From assembly GCA_963556195.1 (NCBI GenBank), contig OY744525.1, positions 49,986,648 to 50,050,647 of the forward strand: DNA of 64,000 nt, written 5' to 3'. This stretch comes from Sepiola atlantica. Its lineage: Eukaryota > Mollusca > Cephalopoda > Sepiida > Sepiolidae. The position numbers and the translations under genes were made by a program. Shown piece by piece: positions 10,255 through 21,984 of this stretch (positions within the stretch are counted from its first letter, which is position 1; every line of letters begins with the position of its first letter). The notes under the pieces were generated by a model that made no database searches, was not told where the DNA came from, and worked only from the letters and a program-made list of their open reading frames with translations.

Positions 10255-11220
10255 TTACTTTAACTGCCACAGTATTTTCTACATTGGCAGTAAAGTAGAG
10301 GGTAACCTCTAACAATGCAACCCATGGAATTGTTCATTCTTTTTTACGCGGTCCTTTGCATTATTGTTGTACTCTGCAAGATCTTTCAAGCTGCACCCGC
10401 TGGGCTATATAGGGCAGACAAGGCAGTGGTGCATTTGATCGCCCATTCCCGTTCTCAGGTAGTTGAGTGTTTTCCACTGGAGCCAGGGTGTTTCAGAACT
10501 GGGAGGGAGGGCGTCAGAAAGGGGGGGGGGGATTCCCATGTCAGTAAGAGACGGACCATTCTCTAGCCGTCTAGTCAACATCTGTCTGGTCTCTTCCTGA
10601 GATGTTGTTAGGCATTCGACATGGCTGAGGAAGCTTCTCGTTAATAAAATGTGCACGCCTTTCTGCAATCCAATCCTTGTTGGTACAAATGAACTTGTCC
10701 ACCAAATTTTTCTCATGAAGATCTTACAGTTTTTTGTTTTATCACTCTTCAATGATACATGGGGACACTTTAGTGATCGTATCTTCAGTAAAAGGTGTGT
10801 TCTTGGATAGGCTTTACATTCATCATACCTTAACCTCCTAGATTTTTATAGAGTATTCTTTAACTGAATAGGGCCATCACAGCCCAAATCAGTCATATCC
10901 AGGTGTGTTTGCAACACAGACGTGCACATTTGGAGTATAAAATTGAACGATTTTTATTTTAGACCAATAAAATGAAACAAAAAATAAAATCTCTAGTTTG
11001 ACTTTGAATAATTTCAAGTACAATTTCACATCTCACAAAAAAATATCAGCCTGATAATCTTGAATTCCAAATTTCACCCTCTGGTGCTACCAGATCAGGC
11101 TGTCTGAAGATACCGGCTTCCTAGCTAAAAATGCACCAAACATTGATGTTATTGTTTTTTCCCCCTTTCCCTTTTGCAAAACTCAATCATGTTTTGCAAA
11201 GCTAAAAACAAAACATTTTT
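10255..11220. other. Non-coding; contains dispersed repeat B copy 2
   Basis: 10640-10765 matches repeat B (8215-8370). There is a G10 run at about 10518. An open frame at 10315-10566 has no known motif and I do not call it a gene. Confidence 0.5.
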
Positions 11221-11225
11221 CCTCT

Positions 11226-11505
11226 ACAAAACAACCAAACCAAATACCATGAATAGATATTTGAAGATATAAAGAACTTGAAGCATAAAAACTTTTTCCA
11301 AAATTACCTGATTCGGCATTAAATAAATCGAAAAGGGTTGATATGCCGTAAAACAAAATAGCCAAACCAAACACCATGAATAAATACTTGAACATGTAAA
11401 AAACTTGAAACATAAAAACTTTTACCAAAATGACCGGATTTGGCATTAAATAACCCGAAAAGGGTTGATATGCCGTAAAACAAAACAACCAAACAACCAA
11501 ACCAA
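11226..11505. repeat. ~130-bp tandem duplication
   Basis: AACCAAACCAAATACCATGAAT at about 11232 recurs at about 11361 and in part at 11496. The linking block AAAGGGTTGATATGCCGT ends each unit, giving two full units and a partial third. The block AAAAGGGTTGATATGCCGTA also occurs at 18402, so the unit is part of a dispersed repeat. Confidence 0.8.
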
Positions 11506-11719
11506 ATTTTCCCACCATGAACACTCCAAAAAGTTGGTCTATTAAAAGATTTCTTCTCTAATAGAGGTGCAGGTGCGGGGTAGGGTGGTGGAAATCGGGG
11601 TGGAGGGAGAGTAAAAAGAGAACAATATTTCTGGAATAGATAAAAAGATCATTATCTTCTCCAATCGAACTTGATGACTATATTTAAAAATCAATTGATT
11701 TATTAATCATCTTCTTCCC

Positions 11720-11735
11720 CTTCTTCCTCTCTCTC

Positions 11736-11777
<42 letters not shown>

Positions 11778-11800
11778 TTCTTTCTCTTTGTCTTTCTTGT
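11720..11800. repeat. (CT)n microsatellite
   Basis: Interrupted CT repeats. The following 11800-12940 is AT-rich with no recognisable gene or element. Confidence 0.9.
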
Positions 11801-12944
11801 TTGGTATTGTTTTTTGTTCAACTTTGAAATCGATCGAGAATGCCGCTTAATAACACAATATGGCCGGGGAAATGAAACCGTAATAGTCTGTAGAAAACTG
11901 TTTAGATTGAAAGTTGACAACAATATTAAATTTATCACGAACACACACACAGTAGAACAAAACAAATGTTAGTAACACGAAATCGTAATTGTTTGAAATA
12001 AGTTTGTAAATCCAAATAATTCCAAGGGAAATTACCAAACACCACAACAATATACAAGAAATAAATCATACTAGCTGAATTATTTCTCTACACAGGGTGG
12101 GAAACTCTAACTATTAGATCATTTAGACCGTGTTTGAGACTAAGAAATAGGCAGAAAACATTCTCTGAGCAGAGTGGACTTTGAATTTTTGAGAAGGAGA
12201 AATATCCTCGAAATATTAAATAATACTGGACACCGTATTATTGATTGAAATGGTGCAACAGGTAGATAATAAATTGAAAAATCATTGCATTATTACAATA
12301 TTGTCTTCTTTTGTCTACCATTACCGTGTCTATTTTTCTGTCAATTTACAGTGTCTTCAACATTATATCGCATTGTTATAGTCTTTGATATCTTTAACTT
12401 TCTACAAAATTATTTGCATTACAATGCTTTTCATTAAGTGTTCATTTTAGAGCTTCCAATATCTCTGGAGTGTATGGTGATTCAAGACACGAAAAACAAC
12501 AAAGAAAAGAAAAGAACAATGATCATCAAATAACGTAACAATGAAAAAAAGGGGTTGGAAAGTGTTTTAACGCATAATACGTGCGTTGTAGTAGTTATTT
12601 AACCTGAGCGTTCAGTCAAAGGGAGATAAGTCAATGTAGACAACGTGTGTAATTGTCTCTTGTGGTTGCTTCATGTAAATTGGAAAAATTTGCTGGTAGA
12701 GAGATGGGTGTGTAGGTGTGTGTGAGTCTATCAGTATCAATAGTAGTAATTTTATCCAAGCTGCTCCTGATGAGTTGTTGTCCTTCATGTTGGCGATACT
12801 GATGATTGAGATTCGCACTAGCACGTATTGTTGTTGCTGTTGTTTAGTGATTAGTTCAATGAATACTATAATTGACTCGGTTATACTAAGTTAAAATCTG
12901 AATTGGAACTGCATCTAAGTGAGATGCACAAACTGATGGAAGCC

Positions 12945-13205
12945 CTATCTTGTTCAGAACATTGACTGCTTGGAAACCGTTCAGAGACGTGCAATGAAGC
13001 GAATAACCTCTATCAGACACTTCCCATACTCTGAACGCCCTGCTTCCCTGAGCTTGAAGTGCTGATATCTAGCAACTGATTTGATAAACACCCACAAAAA
13101 TATTAACCATCTCACCAACAACCTGAGTACCTTTTTGATTTCCATTTCTAACGCACGTGGACATGCCTATGAAGACAGCACCGTTCCCATTACTTATGAA
13201 AACAT
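12945..13205 (+). pseudogene. LINE C-terminal tail, second subfamily
   Basis: The plus strand, with stops, reads LETVQRRAMKRITS..RHFPYSERPASL, then DLINTHKNINHLTNNLS and NARGHAYED. This is the post-reverse-transcriptase region of a non-LTR retrotransposon different from its neighbour at 13205. Truncated at both ends and multiply stopped. It abuts the next LINE fragment directly, so one probably inserted beside or into the other. Confidence 0.65.
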
Positions 13206-13715
13206 TTTGAAACAAATTGCTTCAGTTGTTGGTTGTTGAGACACTGCATCCTTTAAAACTTTCATGATTTCCGAAATTCGACCAAACTAAACCTGATGTT
13301 CGCACTCTTTATGCTCGACTGAGCTCCAATCTCTGGTTCCTCCTTGTAACGCATTCACAGCAAGAATTGCTATTACAATGAAAAAAAACTTTTCTTTCTT
13401 CCTCCGTGTGCCTTGTGTCAATCAGAATTTGCATGAACAGGGCTTCTTTGCAAGGGTTTCACGTCTGGGGAACTCATTACCATGGGACTACTTTCCTGTA
13501 GATTACAATGTGGTCGTCTTCAAACCTAATATTAACAGATTTCTGTCATGAATCGTCTCCATAAGTATTTCGAACTTGGTCCACTCCATAAACTATTCTC
13601 AATCTTCAATCATAAATTTCTTCATCTTTCAACTGACAATCATAACCATCTTATTAACCTTTATCTTCGAGTGGCTTTTGGCTTTAATAAGTGGTGATCC
13701 ATTAAACGTTAAAAC
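13205..13715 (+). pseudogene. CR1/Jockey-like LINE tail with 3' UTR
   Basis: Frame-shifted coding end (ELQSLVPPCNAFTAR, then LGNSLPWDYFPVDYN and VFKPNINRFLS, stop near 13550). About 165 bp of 3' UTR follow, ending in CGAGTGGCTTTTGGCTTTAATAAGTGG-type sequence. The UTR matches 18655-18790, 20230-20400 and, inverted, 14755-14900. A further UTR-end fragment lies at 13825-13890. All copies are 5'-truncated, as usual for target-primed insertion. Confidence 0.75.
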
Positions 13716-13899
13716 TTAGCTAGTTGGGTAGAGAATTTAATTCTAATGCGTTTGCTATAAATTATCTCTTTATTTTAGTTTTTCTTTGCAAGTTCTCGAC
13801 TGTTAACTATTCTGGATTTTTACCCATTAACCCTTATACTCGAGTAGCTTTCGGCCTTGATAAGTGGTAACCACTTAGTAAAAAATGCACACATTTATA

Positions 13900-14475
13900 T
13901 CATGAGTCATACACTGTTCATTTCCCTGACAAGTGTACATTATCATATGCACTATACATGCACTTTTGATGAAGGGTAATGCACCTGAGCACTGTGCACA
14001 ATGATTTCGCTATTAATTTATTTATTTATTTATTAATGAATGAGTAACAGACAATGCAAAGAATAAAGTAATGGAGACTGCCAGGAACCGCAAACCATGA
14101 ACACCAGCGAACAATGAACCGTACGTTGGCACGAGATGGTGGCCAATCTCTAGTGGTCCGAAGTTGATCAATGCATACTTAATAAAATGCAAATGAAATA
14201 TAAAAGCAGTAGGTTGGATAAAGATGAGGGAAAGAAGTCCGGTTTTTTAAAACAGAGCACTCTGGATTGGAACAAAAATTAAAATTGTTTCAGTCTAGAA
14301 GGATTTCGCATCCTTTGATTGAGAACAGAACACCTACTACATGCTGATCTCTGTCAGAAAGTTGAGCAGCTTTGAGATAAGTCCGTACTGATGTATTGGC
14401 TTCATCACTTGCTTTTGTTTTGTTTGTTTTTTGGGGCTGACGGAATTAATTACAAATCTAAATATAAATATACTT
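13900..14475. other. AT-rich non-coding DNA
   Basis: Includes an (ATTT)n-like run at 14013-14035. Nothing else recognised. Confidence 0.5.
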
Positions 14476-14480
14476 TACAA

Positions 14481-14556
14481 ATTTCTTTAAAAAATATGAT
14501 TAATATACGACTTTACACATTTCTTTAAAAAATATGATTAATATACGACTTTATAA
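14481..14556. repeat. 38-bp tandem duplication
   Basis: ATTTCTTTAAAAAATATGAT starts at 14481 and again at 14519, followed each time by TAATATACGACTTTA. Two units. Confidence 0.9.
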
Positions 14557-14754
14557 ATTCTTGATGATAAAATGAAATAAAACTTTTTTTTTTAATTCGT
14601 ACAATATAATTTTGCAAATGAAAGAAATAAAATGAGATTTATTAGTTGAATAACAAATAAAATTGATAAATTAAGTCCAAGTTGTAATTAATTTTGAGTT
14701 GTAATTACTTCCGGGTTGTAATTAATTCCGAACCCCGTTTTTTTTAGGGGGGGT

Positions 14755-14975
14755 ATGCTAATGGTTAACCACTTACCAAGGCCAAAAGCCACTCGAAGAT
14801 CAGGGTCAATGAGCTTGTCAGTTGGATAATTTAACAGTACTATGAAAGGATTGAGAACGATTTTTGATTAATTCATAGGATGATTCGACAGATATTTGTT
14901 GACATTGGACTTGAAACCGACAAATCTGCAGAAACGTGTTCCACAAGTGGGAAGTTCTTGGAAAGAAACTCTTTT
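14755..14975 (-). mobile_element. LINE 3' end and UTR, inverted copy
   Basis: The reverse complement carries TTTCAAGTCCAATGTCAACA, CTTTCATAGTACTGTT and CGAGTGGCTTTTGGCC, the same order as 18620-18780 on the plus strand. It contains only the last codons and the UTR. Confidence 0.75.
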
Positions 14976-15296
14976 TTTTCAACACATTATACTAGTCTTA
15001 CCAGTAACCCAGTCTTTCTTTTATTGTAAACAAGACACAACCTCGAAAGCAACAGACTAAGTAAATAAATGACATGTTACATAGTGACGCTTTGTACTCG
15101 TTCATCGAAGATTGGGGGAACACAATCTTTGACTGATTCGGTTACATTGGTGTTATTTTTTGTTCAGTATCTTCTCCGGTTTACCAGGTGTATAGAAGCT
15201 GATCTTCACATAAACTGTAAGACTATCCTACAACAATCTGTAACAAAAGGATCAGCAAAGAAATAAAAATAAAATCCTTCTATAAACAACAAATTA

Positions 15297-15815
15297 TATA
15301 TTTTTTTTAAATTTGAAAATCAAGCAAACAGCCGCCGAAAGCCACTGATAAGATGCAAATATTTTTATTATTTTTATTTTTTTCACTTTTGTCTTAAATT
15401 TTTCTATCATAAAACATTTCCTCAGAGATATGTTGGATGTTTCTGTCATATATTAGTCAAAGTTACTTTTTATTAATAACGTTGTCGTGTTCCTTTGATA
15501 TAATGAAAGGGTGTTTGAACACCCTTAATCAGAACTTGAGCACATAACATGCTAAGAAGTATAATAGAGTGGGCAAGTTCCTAGAATCATCTTTTTTTTT
15601 TAATTTAAATTTTAAAATCAAGTAAAAAGCCATTGAAAGCCTCTGATAAAATGCAAATATTTTAATTTTTTTCACTTTTGTCTTAAATTTCTTTGGTATA
15701 AACCCTTTCCTCAGAGACATGTTGGGTGTTTCTGTAATATATTAATCAAAGTTACCTGTTTTAGCAACGTGTGTTAACACACCTGTTGTTATCGTGTTCC
15801 TTTGACACAGCTGGA
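15297..15815. repeat. ~295-bp direct duplication
   Basis: 15297-15500 and 15590-15800 share AAAATCAAG, GATGCAAATATTTT, CACTTTTGTCTTAAATTT, TTTCCTCAGAGA and GTGTTCCTTTGA in order. The copies have diverged. Purpose unknown; the reading frames across it are not conserved between copies. Confidence 0.7.
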
Positions 15816-16420
15816 CGTAGGTTGCCAGAAGTTGAGACAGTGAATAGAAAAGAATTAAATACTAATGATAAATTTCGGCTTTCGAAATTCTTTTCTTGGA
15901 GCAGTATATCTTTAAGTGAAGATAGCCTTACTCAGTGTCTAGTCGACACGAATAGGAGAGAGGATCAACGTCTTTCTTCATGGCTGTCTGGAAGCTCTTT
16001 GTCTGCTCTGCAAATCTCTAAAGGTCTCCGGGTGGAAATTAAAAGTTCCGGTTAAAATTACTACGCCGATGAATCTGATTGGTCATCGTGTGACCAAACA
16101 ACCTCACTAGAGCTGCTCTCTGCTACAGGAAAGAAATGTCAATGTGTATGACTGCTTCAGGTGTACACCAGCACATTGCTCATAATTTCCATTTTCTATA
16201 CATATATTGATCGATAAATAGATAAATGAAAAAGATAGTATGGTCCATGGGTAAATGAGAAAAAGTAAATAAATATAATATAAACTAGAAAGATAGACTG
16301 ATTGATAGAAACACTGTATAATTCATTTAGAAGGTAGATGAGGAAGAAAATATATTAAAAGATAGATAGATAGATAGATAGACTGACAGGCAGAATGATC
16401 TTTCAAGAGACTAATTAAAT
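15816..16420. other. Non-coding with short TAGA repeat
   Basis: (GATA)n-like run at 16355-16382. The frame at 15771-16055 has no motif I recognise. Confidence 0.5.
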
Positions 16421-16424
16421 ACAT

Positions 16425-16965
16425 AGAAGATACTGCCAAGTCTGCTGCAAAGAAGGTGGTCTCCCTTTACCGAGCTAGAGAACTTCTCATACCTGCCAGT
16501 ATCCTATATCTCTACAAAGTCACCATCTGCCCATGCATGGAGTACTGTTGCCACATTTGGGTTCGTGCACCAACCACTAGTCCCTCTCTCTTGGACAGGG
16601 TCCAAAAAAAGAGTCGCTAACCTAATAGATTCCACGCTGTCTACCAAGCTCCAGCTCCTGTCCCATCGCTGTAATGTTGCATTCATGTGCTTGTTTTACA
16701 AGTACTTCAACATAATGTGATCCGACCAACTGCACTTGTGGCCCTTCAATTTAAACACTCCTGACCAACCCGTCAAGCAGCAAAATTCCACCCCTTCACT
16801 GTAGAGGTCCCCAGATGCGGGAAGGCTTTCTACTCATGTAGCTTCTTTCCTCGAACCTGCTTGCCTTTTGAATTCCCTCCCTGTTTTCTCGACTGTACCA
16901 ACATGCAGAAACGGTTCACAAAACACTGTTATACCACTATAAACAAAGAAAATGAAAAACCTGCC
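16425..16965 (+). pseudogene. CR1/Jockey-like LINE, reverse transcriptase C-terminal tail
   Basis: The plus strand reads, over several frames, SAAKKVVSLYRARELLIPASILYLYK, then CPCMEYCCHIWVRAP, LLDRVQKKS, FHPFTVEVPRCGKAF and CSFFPRTCLPFEFPP. This is the longest intact run of the LINE tail signature in the window. Frameshifts occur near 16610 (a run of seven A), and stops are frequent. The catalytic domain is absent. Relation to the copies at 7030 and 19625 is clear from shared motif order. Confidence 0.8.
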
Positions 16966-16999
16966 ATAAAATACGTTTCAGCATCACTGGTGTTTATTA

Positions 17000-17912
17000 T
17001 TGAATTTAGTAGCCAATGATCAACTATTTGACCAGTTGTGCTACAACTAAATAGATAGAGATCAGAGGCCAGAGAGTTGGTATATAAACAGGCTGGGATG
17101 TTCTATTGTGCTTAGATATGCAAGTATATTCTCTGGGTTCTGATTGGTTGCTAGTTCATGAGTGGATATTATATTATATACACATTGCTTCATTCAGGCA
17201 AGAGATCAACTGAACAGCAATTGGAGCCCTTATGCTGTTCAGTGCCATTTTGATTCTACATAACCAATGTACTTGCGGCACATCGGCCTTTTGGCTAAGA
17301 TCAAAGTGTAGTATCTGTTCCGATGGATACTGCACGCCTGTCCTGTGCAGTTCTAGGAAGTCCACCCTCCCAGGCTTCGCCTCCGCTCTTTGGGGAGGAG
17401 TAAGTTTATTGCTTACTGTCTGAGGCGCCCCTACCGGGGAATGCCGACGGGGCTGCCCAGGCAATTTTTAAATGGCCAGAGTGCTCACCTCTCGAGCGCT
17501 GGCTTTTAACCCCACTTGCTCGACCCGATCTTGGGTCACATCTTACTTGTGGGAGTAAGATAAAACTGGCCTTGTGCCTAACTCCGCGAGGAGTAAATAA
17601 ACATCAGATCTAACTGATTGTTTCCTAATCATTCTACTCCTAAGATGTTATCAAATTTAGTAACCAGTGCCCAGTTGTTTGACCAGTTGAGCTAGAACTA
17701 AATAGAGATCAAAAGCCAGAGAGTTGGTATTTAAGCAGGCTGGGATGTTCTATTGCGTATAGATGGGCAAGTCCGTTTTCTGGGTTCTGTTTGGTTGCTA
17801 GTCTATGAGTTGATATTCTAGTGTATAAATATTGCTTCATGCAAGCAAGAGCTTGTCTGCCAACTAGATGCCTGTTGGAGCCCTTACTCTGGTAAATGTC
17901 ATTTTGATCTTA
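17000..17912 (+). repeat. TATA-bearing direct repeats flanking a U2-SINE
   Basis: 17000-17262 and 17645-17912 are diverged direct copies. Shared blocks include GACCAGTTG, GCCAGAGAGTTGGTAT, AGGCTGGGATGTTCTATTG, GGTTGCTAGT, ATTGCTTCAT and GTCATTTTGAT/GCCATTTTGAT. Copy 1 has TATATAAACAGGC where copy 2 has TATTTAAGCAGGC, a candidate TATA box just before the conserved GGCTGGGATG. The U2-SINE at 17282-17600 lies between them. Possible explanations are a pair of LTRs of a very small LTR element (TRIM-like) or a segmental duplication. Confidence 0.6.
17282..17600 (+). mobile_element. SINE with U2 snRNA-derived head (copy B)
   Basis: Starts ATCGGCCTTTTGGCTAAGAT and continues CAAAGTGTAGTATCTGTTC, matching the 5' part of U2 snRNA with one inserted A and with the short upstream CGCTTCT missing. 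The body and tail are as in copy A, but this copy lacks the segment with GATTTACGCCGGTC found at 9970 and 38370. It ends GAGGAGTAAATAAA. ACATC occurs at both edges and might be a short target-site duplication, or part of the U2 start. It is not a functional U2 gene: the Sm site and the 3' stem-loops are absent. Confidence 0.9.
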
Positions 17913-18059
17913 TATTTATGAAGATACTGACAGAAACAAAATGGTTGCCATATTTTGAATATGGCAATTTTAATAGTCTGTTGAATGTCTTTTGAAACAA
18001 AATTAATCCTGTTTGATAATTTGCATGATTTGGATTGGTATAATATTCTCATCTTTGAT

Positions 18060-18155
18060 GGACACATGGTGCAACGGATAACGGTATTAAGTAAAAAAAA
18101 TAAGTTCTAAGTGAAAGTCTTTTTTAGAAGTTGAAGATTCAATCCTCACTATAGG
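18060..18155 (+). repeat. tRNA-like fragment
   Basis: ATGGTGCAACGGATAACGG resembles a tRNA D-arm/A box; AAGATTCAATCC about 65 bp on resembles a B box. The spacing is longer than in a normal tRNA and no anticodon arm is clear. Probably a tRNA-derived SINE scrap. Confidence 0.4.
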
Positions 18156-18584
18156 CGATACTAACTAAGAATAAAATTAAAATTACTTACTTAAGACTTA
18201 TACCCAGTCATGGCTGACGGAACAAGAACAATCTACCCTTGGGGATTAAATAAATGGTTCAGTTCGAAATTCCGTATAAATTTCCGAATTCAACATAAAT
18301 ATTTCCGAATTCGTCAAGATGCACCTGAAGAAGGTCGTAGGTTACATCAGCATAAAAAAACGTTTAGCAAAATGACTAGAATTCATCATTAAATAACCTG
18401 AAAAGGGTTGATATGCCGTAAAACAAGACAAAGAAACAGATCAGATTAACACACATGCACAGTAACGTTTTCTTGTTGTGTTACAGTTACACTTGGAAAT
18501 GACAAGATGAGAACAGTAGTCTGAATTATCCAAATAATATGAAATTAAATCCAATGGATGTTTCTAAATATCGACTGGGATCAT

Positions 18585-18792
18585 TATTTCAGCAGGAATG
18601 TTTCCCTACAGACTACAACATGGTCGTTTTAAAATCCAATGTCAACAAATATCTGTCACGTCGTCCTGTGAGTTAATCATAGTTCGCAATCCTTTCATAG
18701 TACTGTTCCATCATCCATCTGAAAATATAACTAACACTTATCCTCGAGTGGCTTCTGGCCTTGGTAAGTGGTAAACCACTAGTATATAAAAG
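18585..18792 (+). mobile_element. LINE 3' end and UTR
   Basis: Carries the last coding block (FPTDYNMVVLKSNVNKYLS in one frame, stop near 18675) and a UTR ending CGAGTGGCTTCTGGCCTTGG..GTGG. Same family as 13205-13715 and 19625-20400. Confidence 0.75.
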
Positions 18793-19440
18793 TGATAGTG
18801 AAAATGCTAAGACATCATGCTGCATATCAGTTTATCTATCGAGCTATGCATATTTTAATTACTTATTTAATTACTTTTTCTGCATTTTCTCTCTTTAAGA
18901 ACCATATTAAATTAATTTTTTTTTGCAAAGAAAAGCAAAGTGCAACAAGCCATGTAAAAAGACAGAAGATATTTACGTCTATACAAAGTCTGAATGTTTG
19001 TCCAAGGCCACTTTGAGCTCGGATATGGCAGGTAAACAATAACAGAGAATTACGGTAATTGAAACACATTGGAAAGATTCCATGTAGATAATGAAACTCA
19101 AACGGAAGAAATCAAGCTGAGAACATATAATTGATCAGCTATAAAGAGATCGATCAGTTTGATCTATTGATATTAATTGCATCATATCAGTTTGATCTTA
19201 ATTATAGTTTCTAAGCCAATGGTTATGGTGTGATGTCTATCTATTCTACTTCAGGAATAAATGGACTCTTCCAGAGACTATGAATAGAGTTACGACTAAG
19301 TGTTGTGACAGTTCATTGGTGGCAGCCATAGCTACAGTAACAGACCCAGACTTTGTTTAACGTACTATTTCTGTACTTCTGTAAATACACTCTTATAAAT
19401 ATACTACCGTGTTGTTAATTATTATCGGCCCTTAAACACA
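18793..19440. other. Non-coding, nothing firm recognised
   Basis: 19250-19440 has TTGGTGGCAGCCATAG and AATACACTCTTATAAATATAC, faintly LTR-like, but no second copy or end could be set. Confidence 0.4.
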
Positions 19441-20400
19441 ACAGCAACAATAGCCAGGTCTGTTAAGATGAGTTGTAGGAAGGATTTTAAAATCTAAATA
19501 AATGGTTAGATCATTCTACCGTTCCAGAAATTACCTGACTTCTGATTCAATAATCTAACCTATATAAGAGTCAAATACGCGATGGAGTACTGCTGCCATA
19601 TTTGATACTTGTTTTGCTCCAGTTGAAATGAATGGCTCTCTCCTTGAAGAAGACCCTTGTTTTGATAAGCTCCTTGAACTGACTTTTACTCCAAATCTAA
19701 AATGGGAGACTTATATCCAATCTGTTGCTAAGGTTGCTGGAAGAATAGTTGAATCATTCTACTGCTCCGGAAATTACCTGACTCCTGATGCAATCCTCTA
19801 CTTATCTAAGAGTCAGGTACATCCTAAGATGGAATACTGACGCCACATCTGGGGAGATGCCGCTCAGAGCACTCTTTCTTGCCTTGACAAGATCGACTTT
19901 ACAAACTAGCGTGAATAAATTCTACTGTTCTCTACAGCCCCTTTCTTACAGAAGAGACGTTGCTAGTCTTTCTCGATTTTATCGTTATTTCCATGGAAGG
20001 CGCTCGGCTGAGCTTCAATCTCTGCCTCCTACTTGTAAGACATTCACAGCAAGAACTCGTCTTCCTACCATAATGCAAAAAAAAAAACTTTCCTTTCTTC
20101 TTTACTTCTAGCACCAGGTGGAATTTACATAAGCAGTTTCTTGCTAAGGCTTTCCCATCTGTAGAACATTATACCATGGGACTACTTCACTGCAGACTAC
20201 AACATGATTGTGTTTCAAATCCAATGTCAATAAATACTTATCATAAACTGTCTTCATAAGTAATCAAACTTTGCTCATTTCATCCATCATTTTCAATCCT
20301 CTCATAATATTCTTCATCATTCAACTAACAATCCATTTATCTCATTGACCCTCATCCTTGAGTGGCTTTTGGTCTAGATAAGTGGTGACTCATTAGTAAA
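19440..20400 (+). pseudogene. LINE tail with internal duplication and 3' UTR
   Basis: A first scrap (19440-19610) encodes MEYCCHI and the ..FYR..NYLT.. region. The second, longer copy (19625-20400) restarts upstream of the same region: SLLEEDPCFDKLLELTF, then KVAGRIVESFYCSGNYLTPDAI, QVHPKMEY, a stop, RRDV-like sequence and WDYFTADYN. About 180 bp of UTR with GAGTGGCTTTTGGTC follow. SLLEED..L.FTPNLKW is the segment just after the reverse transcriptase domain. Stops and frameshifts are frequent. The order suggests a truncated copy inserted next to an older relative. Confidence 0.8.
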
Positions 20401-20599
20401 AAAAATAGTAGCAAAAAATGGATAAACAAAACAAATAACTTTTAGTAACGCAAGAAAATTTACTTTTCTATTTTAAGTAAGATGGGCCCTTAGAGTAAAT
20501 GTGGTATTGTGGCGACGGCAATGATTCTATCCAAGAGTAGGATAGTAAATAATGTCATAGAAGACAAAGGATGACCAACAACCCCCACACCCCACACTT

Positions 20600-20860
20600 T
20601 TGGTGGCCTTGTGCCTAATTTGTACAAGATGTAACATTTATATTTTTTTGCAAATAAATAATGCAAAGTGTAGTGTCTGTTTTGTTGCTACACTTCATTT
20701 TTTTTTTACCTCGGTCAGTGAAAGAGAAATCTTTCTAAACTGAGGCAATTTAAATTTTTGACCCAATCCAGAGTTCTTCGTTTTGGGGAGTTGGATTTTC
20801 CTCACATTAAAAATCAACTTTGTGTCTAACTCTGCTCTCGTAGGGAGGTAACTAAATAAA
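20600..20860 (+). mobile_element. Diverged U2-headed SINE (copy F) and a SINE tail scrap
   Basis: 20600-20640 has GGTGGCCTTGTGCCTAATTTG, the tail of the U2-SINE. From 20663, GCAAAGTGTAGTGTCTGTTT resembles the U2 head. The body is strongly diverged, and the end (TTTGTGTCTAACTCTGCTCTC..GGAGGTAACTAAATAAA) matches the family tail. This is the oldest copy in the window. Confidence 0.6.
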
Positions 20861-21435
20861 TTTATTCAAATGGTGCATATATTCGTATTTAGTCATCGTA
20901 ATAGGAGGTTTAGAGACGATAAAAGATAACGAAATGACATCCATCTATTATTAGACTAAAGCTGAATTAATCAACGTTTGTTTTTCTAAGGCTTTTTTTC
21001 TGACATACTTTAATAACAGAAAATACATGCTAAAATATACCTTAGTTTTTAGATTAAGTTATGTTTGAATAAAAACTTCCATTTTAAATGTGCCATAATT
21101 TGCAATTTACTCACCAAGTCATCCATTTCTTACTAAGGTTCTGTCTATTACTCTCATCCTCTCTCATTCACTCTATGTTGTTTGAGCCTCTCCTCTGCTC
21201 TTATTTTATACATTGTCTATCCACTCTCTCCACCCTCCTCCCTCCCCCATCTCTCTCACTTTCACTCTCTCTGTCTTCCTCACACACTCTCTCTCTCTCA
21301 CTCTCTCTTTCTCTCTCTATCTATCTATCTTAACAATTAAGGTAATAAAGAAAGGAAAGAATAAAAAGATTTGAATAGTCCATTATAAACAAAAGAGAAT
21401 ATCACCATGCGTAGTAATATTATTCAACCCGTATG
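20861..21435. repeat. AT-rich DNA with a CT-rich block
   Basis: 20861-21200 shows nothing recognisable. 21218-21330 is (CT)n/(CA)-rich low-complexity DNA. Confidence 0.7.
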
Positions 21436-21444
21436 ACAGAGAGA

Positions 21445-21490
<46 letters not shown>
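21436..21490. repeat. (GA)n microsatellite
   Basis: About 27 GA units. Confidence 0.95.
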
Positions 21491-21493
<3 letters not shown>

Positions 21494-21747
21494 CTGATTT
21501 TGAATTTTGTCTTTTTATTTTTTATTTTTAACTGATTTTGAAACTGACCATTCCCTGATTCAAACAATCTAACCCAGACTCAATTTGGTGTCAGGAAAGG
21601 CATCCAACCTTAAAAAGTCTTGCCTTCCAAAAGAAAATAGGTCGCATTTCAGGTTATGTAATTTAAATAATGACCTGGCCACAGATAGGTTAGTTTGGAA
21701 GTCAATTTATAAAAGCCGTCCAACACATGTAAAACAAACGTTAAACC

Positions 21748-21808
21748 GATGACGACGACGACAATGACGACGACGACGACGACAATGATGATGATGATGA
21801 CGATGATC
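21748..21808. repeat. (GAC)n/(GAT)n trinucleotide repeat
   Basis: GAC repeats grading into GAT repeats. They generate His/Val/Met runs in shadow frames. Confidence 0.95.
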
Positions 21809-21928
21809 TTTCCTGAACCGGCATTGCTTGAGTCCAGTGGCAAGAAGTTCAGAACGACTATAAACAATGCCAGGATAAGTAGAGATCCCTCCCACATACA
21901 GCACCTGGTATTCCCAAATGGTTACACA

Positions 21929-21933
<5 letters not shown>

Positions 21934-21981
<48 letters not shown>
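21934..21981. repeat. (TA)n microsatellite followed by A/T homopolymers
   Basis: TA tract, then runs of A and T to 22007. Nothing recognised between 22008 and 22620. Confidence 0.95.

Positions 21982-21984
<3 letters not shown>

Noticed and set aside
17282..17330. Functional U2 snRNA gene
   Set aside because: Only the 5' part is present; the Sm site and the 3' stem-loops are missing and SINE body sequence follows.
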